This document shows, piece by piece, positions 5,810 to 6,968 of a stretch of 6,968 nucleotides of DNA (within the stretch, counting starts at the first letter, position 1; the number at the start of each line of letters is the position of its first letter). The position numbers and the translations under genes are program-made. The notes below the pieces were generated by a model that saw only the letters and a list, made by a program, of their open reading frames with translations, searched no databases and was not told where the DNA came from. The stretch is from assembly GCA_003249585.1 (NCBI GenBank), contig QKIM01000588.1, positions 1 through 6,968 of the forward strand, in the 5' to 3' direction. The DNA is from Deltaproteobacteria bacterium (GTDB lineage: Bacteria > Myxococcota_A > Polyangia > HGW-17).

Positions 5810-6968
5810 TTACAGGGTGTGCAGCTTGAGGGTGTTGGTGCGGCCTGGACCGCTGTTCTCCATTCCGTAGGTGACAACGATGTTGTCACCCTTTCGGGCA
5901 AATCCTTTTTCGGTGAGGACGTCCCCAAGGATCTCGAACATGTGCTGACTGTTCTCGTACTCCGGAAAGTAAAGGGGATAGACGCCCCAATGCAGAGTCA
6001 GTTGGTCGAGCACTTCGAGCCGGGAGGTCAGCGCGATCACGGGCACGCCTGGGTGGAATTTGGATACTTCCATGGCTGTCTCTCCCGTCTGGGAGAAGAC
6101 CACGATACCATCGAGCCCCAGATCCCGGGCCGAAGAGACGGCGGCACGGGCGATGGCCTTGGTGAACTGCGTGCTCTTGGGAAATGCCAGGTTATCGGTT
6201 TCAAAGAACGGATTCCGTTCGACTTCCGTGATGATGCGCTGGAGCATCCCCACGGCTTCAAGAGGATACCGGCCTGAGGCTGTCTCGGCGGAGAGCATCA
6301 CCGCAGATGTTCCGTCGAGCACGGCGTTGGCGACATCGGAAACCTCAGCTCGGGTAGGGGAAGGGTTCAGGATCATGGATTCCAGCATCTGTGTGGCCGT
6401 GATCACCGGTTTGGCGTAGTGTCGGGCGAGCCGGATCATGGATTTTTGTACAACCGGGACGTGTTCCGGTCCGAGCTCCACGCCCAGGTCTCCACGGGCA
6501 ACCATAAACCCGTCTGAGACCTTGAGAATCTCCTCCAGCGCATCAACCGCCTGGGGACGCTCTATTTTTGCGATGATGGGTTTTGATGGGGCGATGGCCT
6601 TGGCATCCAAAATATCCTGCGGCGACTGGACAAAACTCAGGGCGAAGTAGTCTATTCCGAGATCGAGACCAAAGTACAGATCCTCTATGTCCTTGGGAGT
6701 GAGCGCGGGGAGGGAGAGGGCCGAGCCTGGAAGGTTCACGCCCTTATGGCTTTTCAAGAGACCGCCGGTCACGACGGTGCAACGCGCCGTGCGTCCATCG
6801 GCTTCTTCTATGATCATTTTCCGATAGCCATCGTCGAGAAGCAGGGTTTCACCTGCCTTGAGATCGGGGAAGATGGCCTCATTTCCAATGGGGATGTCAC
6901 AGGTGGTACCCTCCGGACCCAGGAGGTATGATTGCCCTTCGATCAACTCGACGCCGTCGCCCAAATCG
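5810..6968 (-). CDS. pyk: Pyruvate kinase, N-terminus cut by window edge
   Basis: Pyruvate kinase converts phosphoenolpyruvate and ADP to pyruvate and ATP, the last step of glycolysis, in the cytoplasm. The 385 residues in the window cover the B domain (GQSYLLG to HKGVNLPG), the second part of the catalytic barrel and the C domain. Diagnostic motifs are IIAKIERPQAV with the catalytic Lys (minus strand, about 6544-6580), the metal-binding VARGDLGVELG (about 6473-6502), VITATQMLESM, and TRAEVSDVANAVLDGTSAVMLSAETASG. The C domain has FSQTGETAMEVSKFHPGVPVIALT and ends in GRTNTLKLHTL, the usual family terminus, just before a TAA stop. The frame stays open to the right edge; a TTG at 6964 is not the real start, because D and L codons continue upstream and roughly 85-95 N-terminal residues are missing. 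All expected catalytic residues in the visible part are intact. The gene converges on the PilZ-PEGA gene with a 45-bp gap, so it belongs to a separate transcript. Confidence 0.97.
   Translation of the reverse strand, partial: DLGDGVELIEGQSYLLGPEGTTCDIPIGNEAIFPDLKAGETLLLDDGYRKMIIEEADGRTARCTVVTGGLLKSHKGVNLPGSALSLPALTPKDIEDLYFGLDLGIDYFALSFVQSPQDILDAKAIAPSKPIIAKIERPQAVDALEEILKVSDGFMVARGDLGVELGPEHVPVVQKSMIRLARHYAKPVITATQMLESMILNPSPTRAEVSDVANAVLDGTSAVMLSAETASGRYPLEAVGMLQRIITEVERNPFFETDNLAFPKSTQFTKAIARAAVSSARDLGLDGIVVFSQTGETAMEVSKFHPGVPVIALTSRLEVLDQLTLHWGVYPLYFPEYENSQHMFEILGDVLTEKGFARKGDNIVVTYGMENSGPGRTNTLKLHTL

Overview
The window comes from a GC-rich, Gram-negative (diderm) bacterium. Two things suggest this: a TamB-type envelope protein, and proteins that place a cytoplasmic domain and a periplasmic domain on either side of one membrane. 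The PilZ variant at 3800 resembles the paralogous PilZ-like family best known from Myxococcota and related deltaproteobacterial lineages, so I lean that way. No marker gene here fixes the taxonomy.

Layout. Positions 1-2378 (minus) hold most of a TamB-domain protein; its last part lies beyond the left edge. A 269-bp divergent spacer (2379-2647) follows, with a plausible sigma70-type promoter facing right. Then come two plus-strand genes. The first (2648-3676) is a zinc-ribbon protein with four predicted membrane helices and no family I recognise. The second (3800-5764) is a PilZ-like / long acidic linker / single membrane helix / Met-Pro-Val repeat / twin PEGA protein. A 45-bp convergent gap separates it from a minus-strand pyruvate kinase (5810 to the right edge), whose N-terminus is cut off.

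How the genes fit together. The TamB-like protein should act in the periplasm, in envelope biogenesis or lipid and outer-membrane-protein transport. The two central genes share an orientation, and both encode a cytoplasmic regulatory or binding module joined through the membrane to a periplasmic module. They may be co-transcribed and may work together in envelope sensing or anchoring, but that is inference from adjacency only. Pyruvate kinase is a glycolytic housekeeping enzyme on the opposite strand and probably unrelated.

The least explained part is the 2648-5764 pair: an orphan zinc-ribbon membrane protein next to a PilZ-PEGA transmembrane protein whose c-di-GMP motif looks degenerate and whose periplasmic stalk carries a 39-bp tandem repeat. 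I saw no RNA genes, insertion sequences, CRISPR arrays or integration sites.
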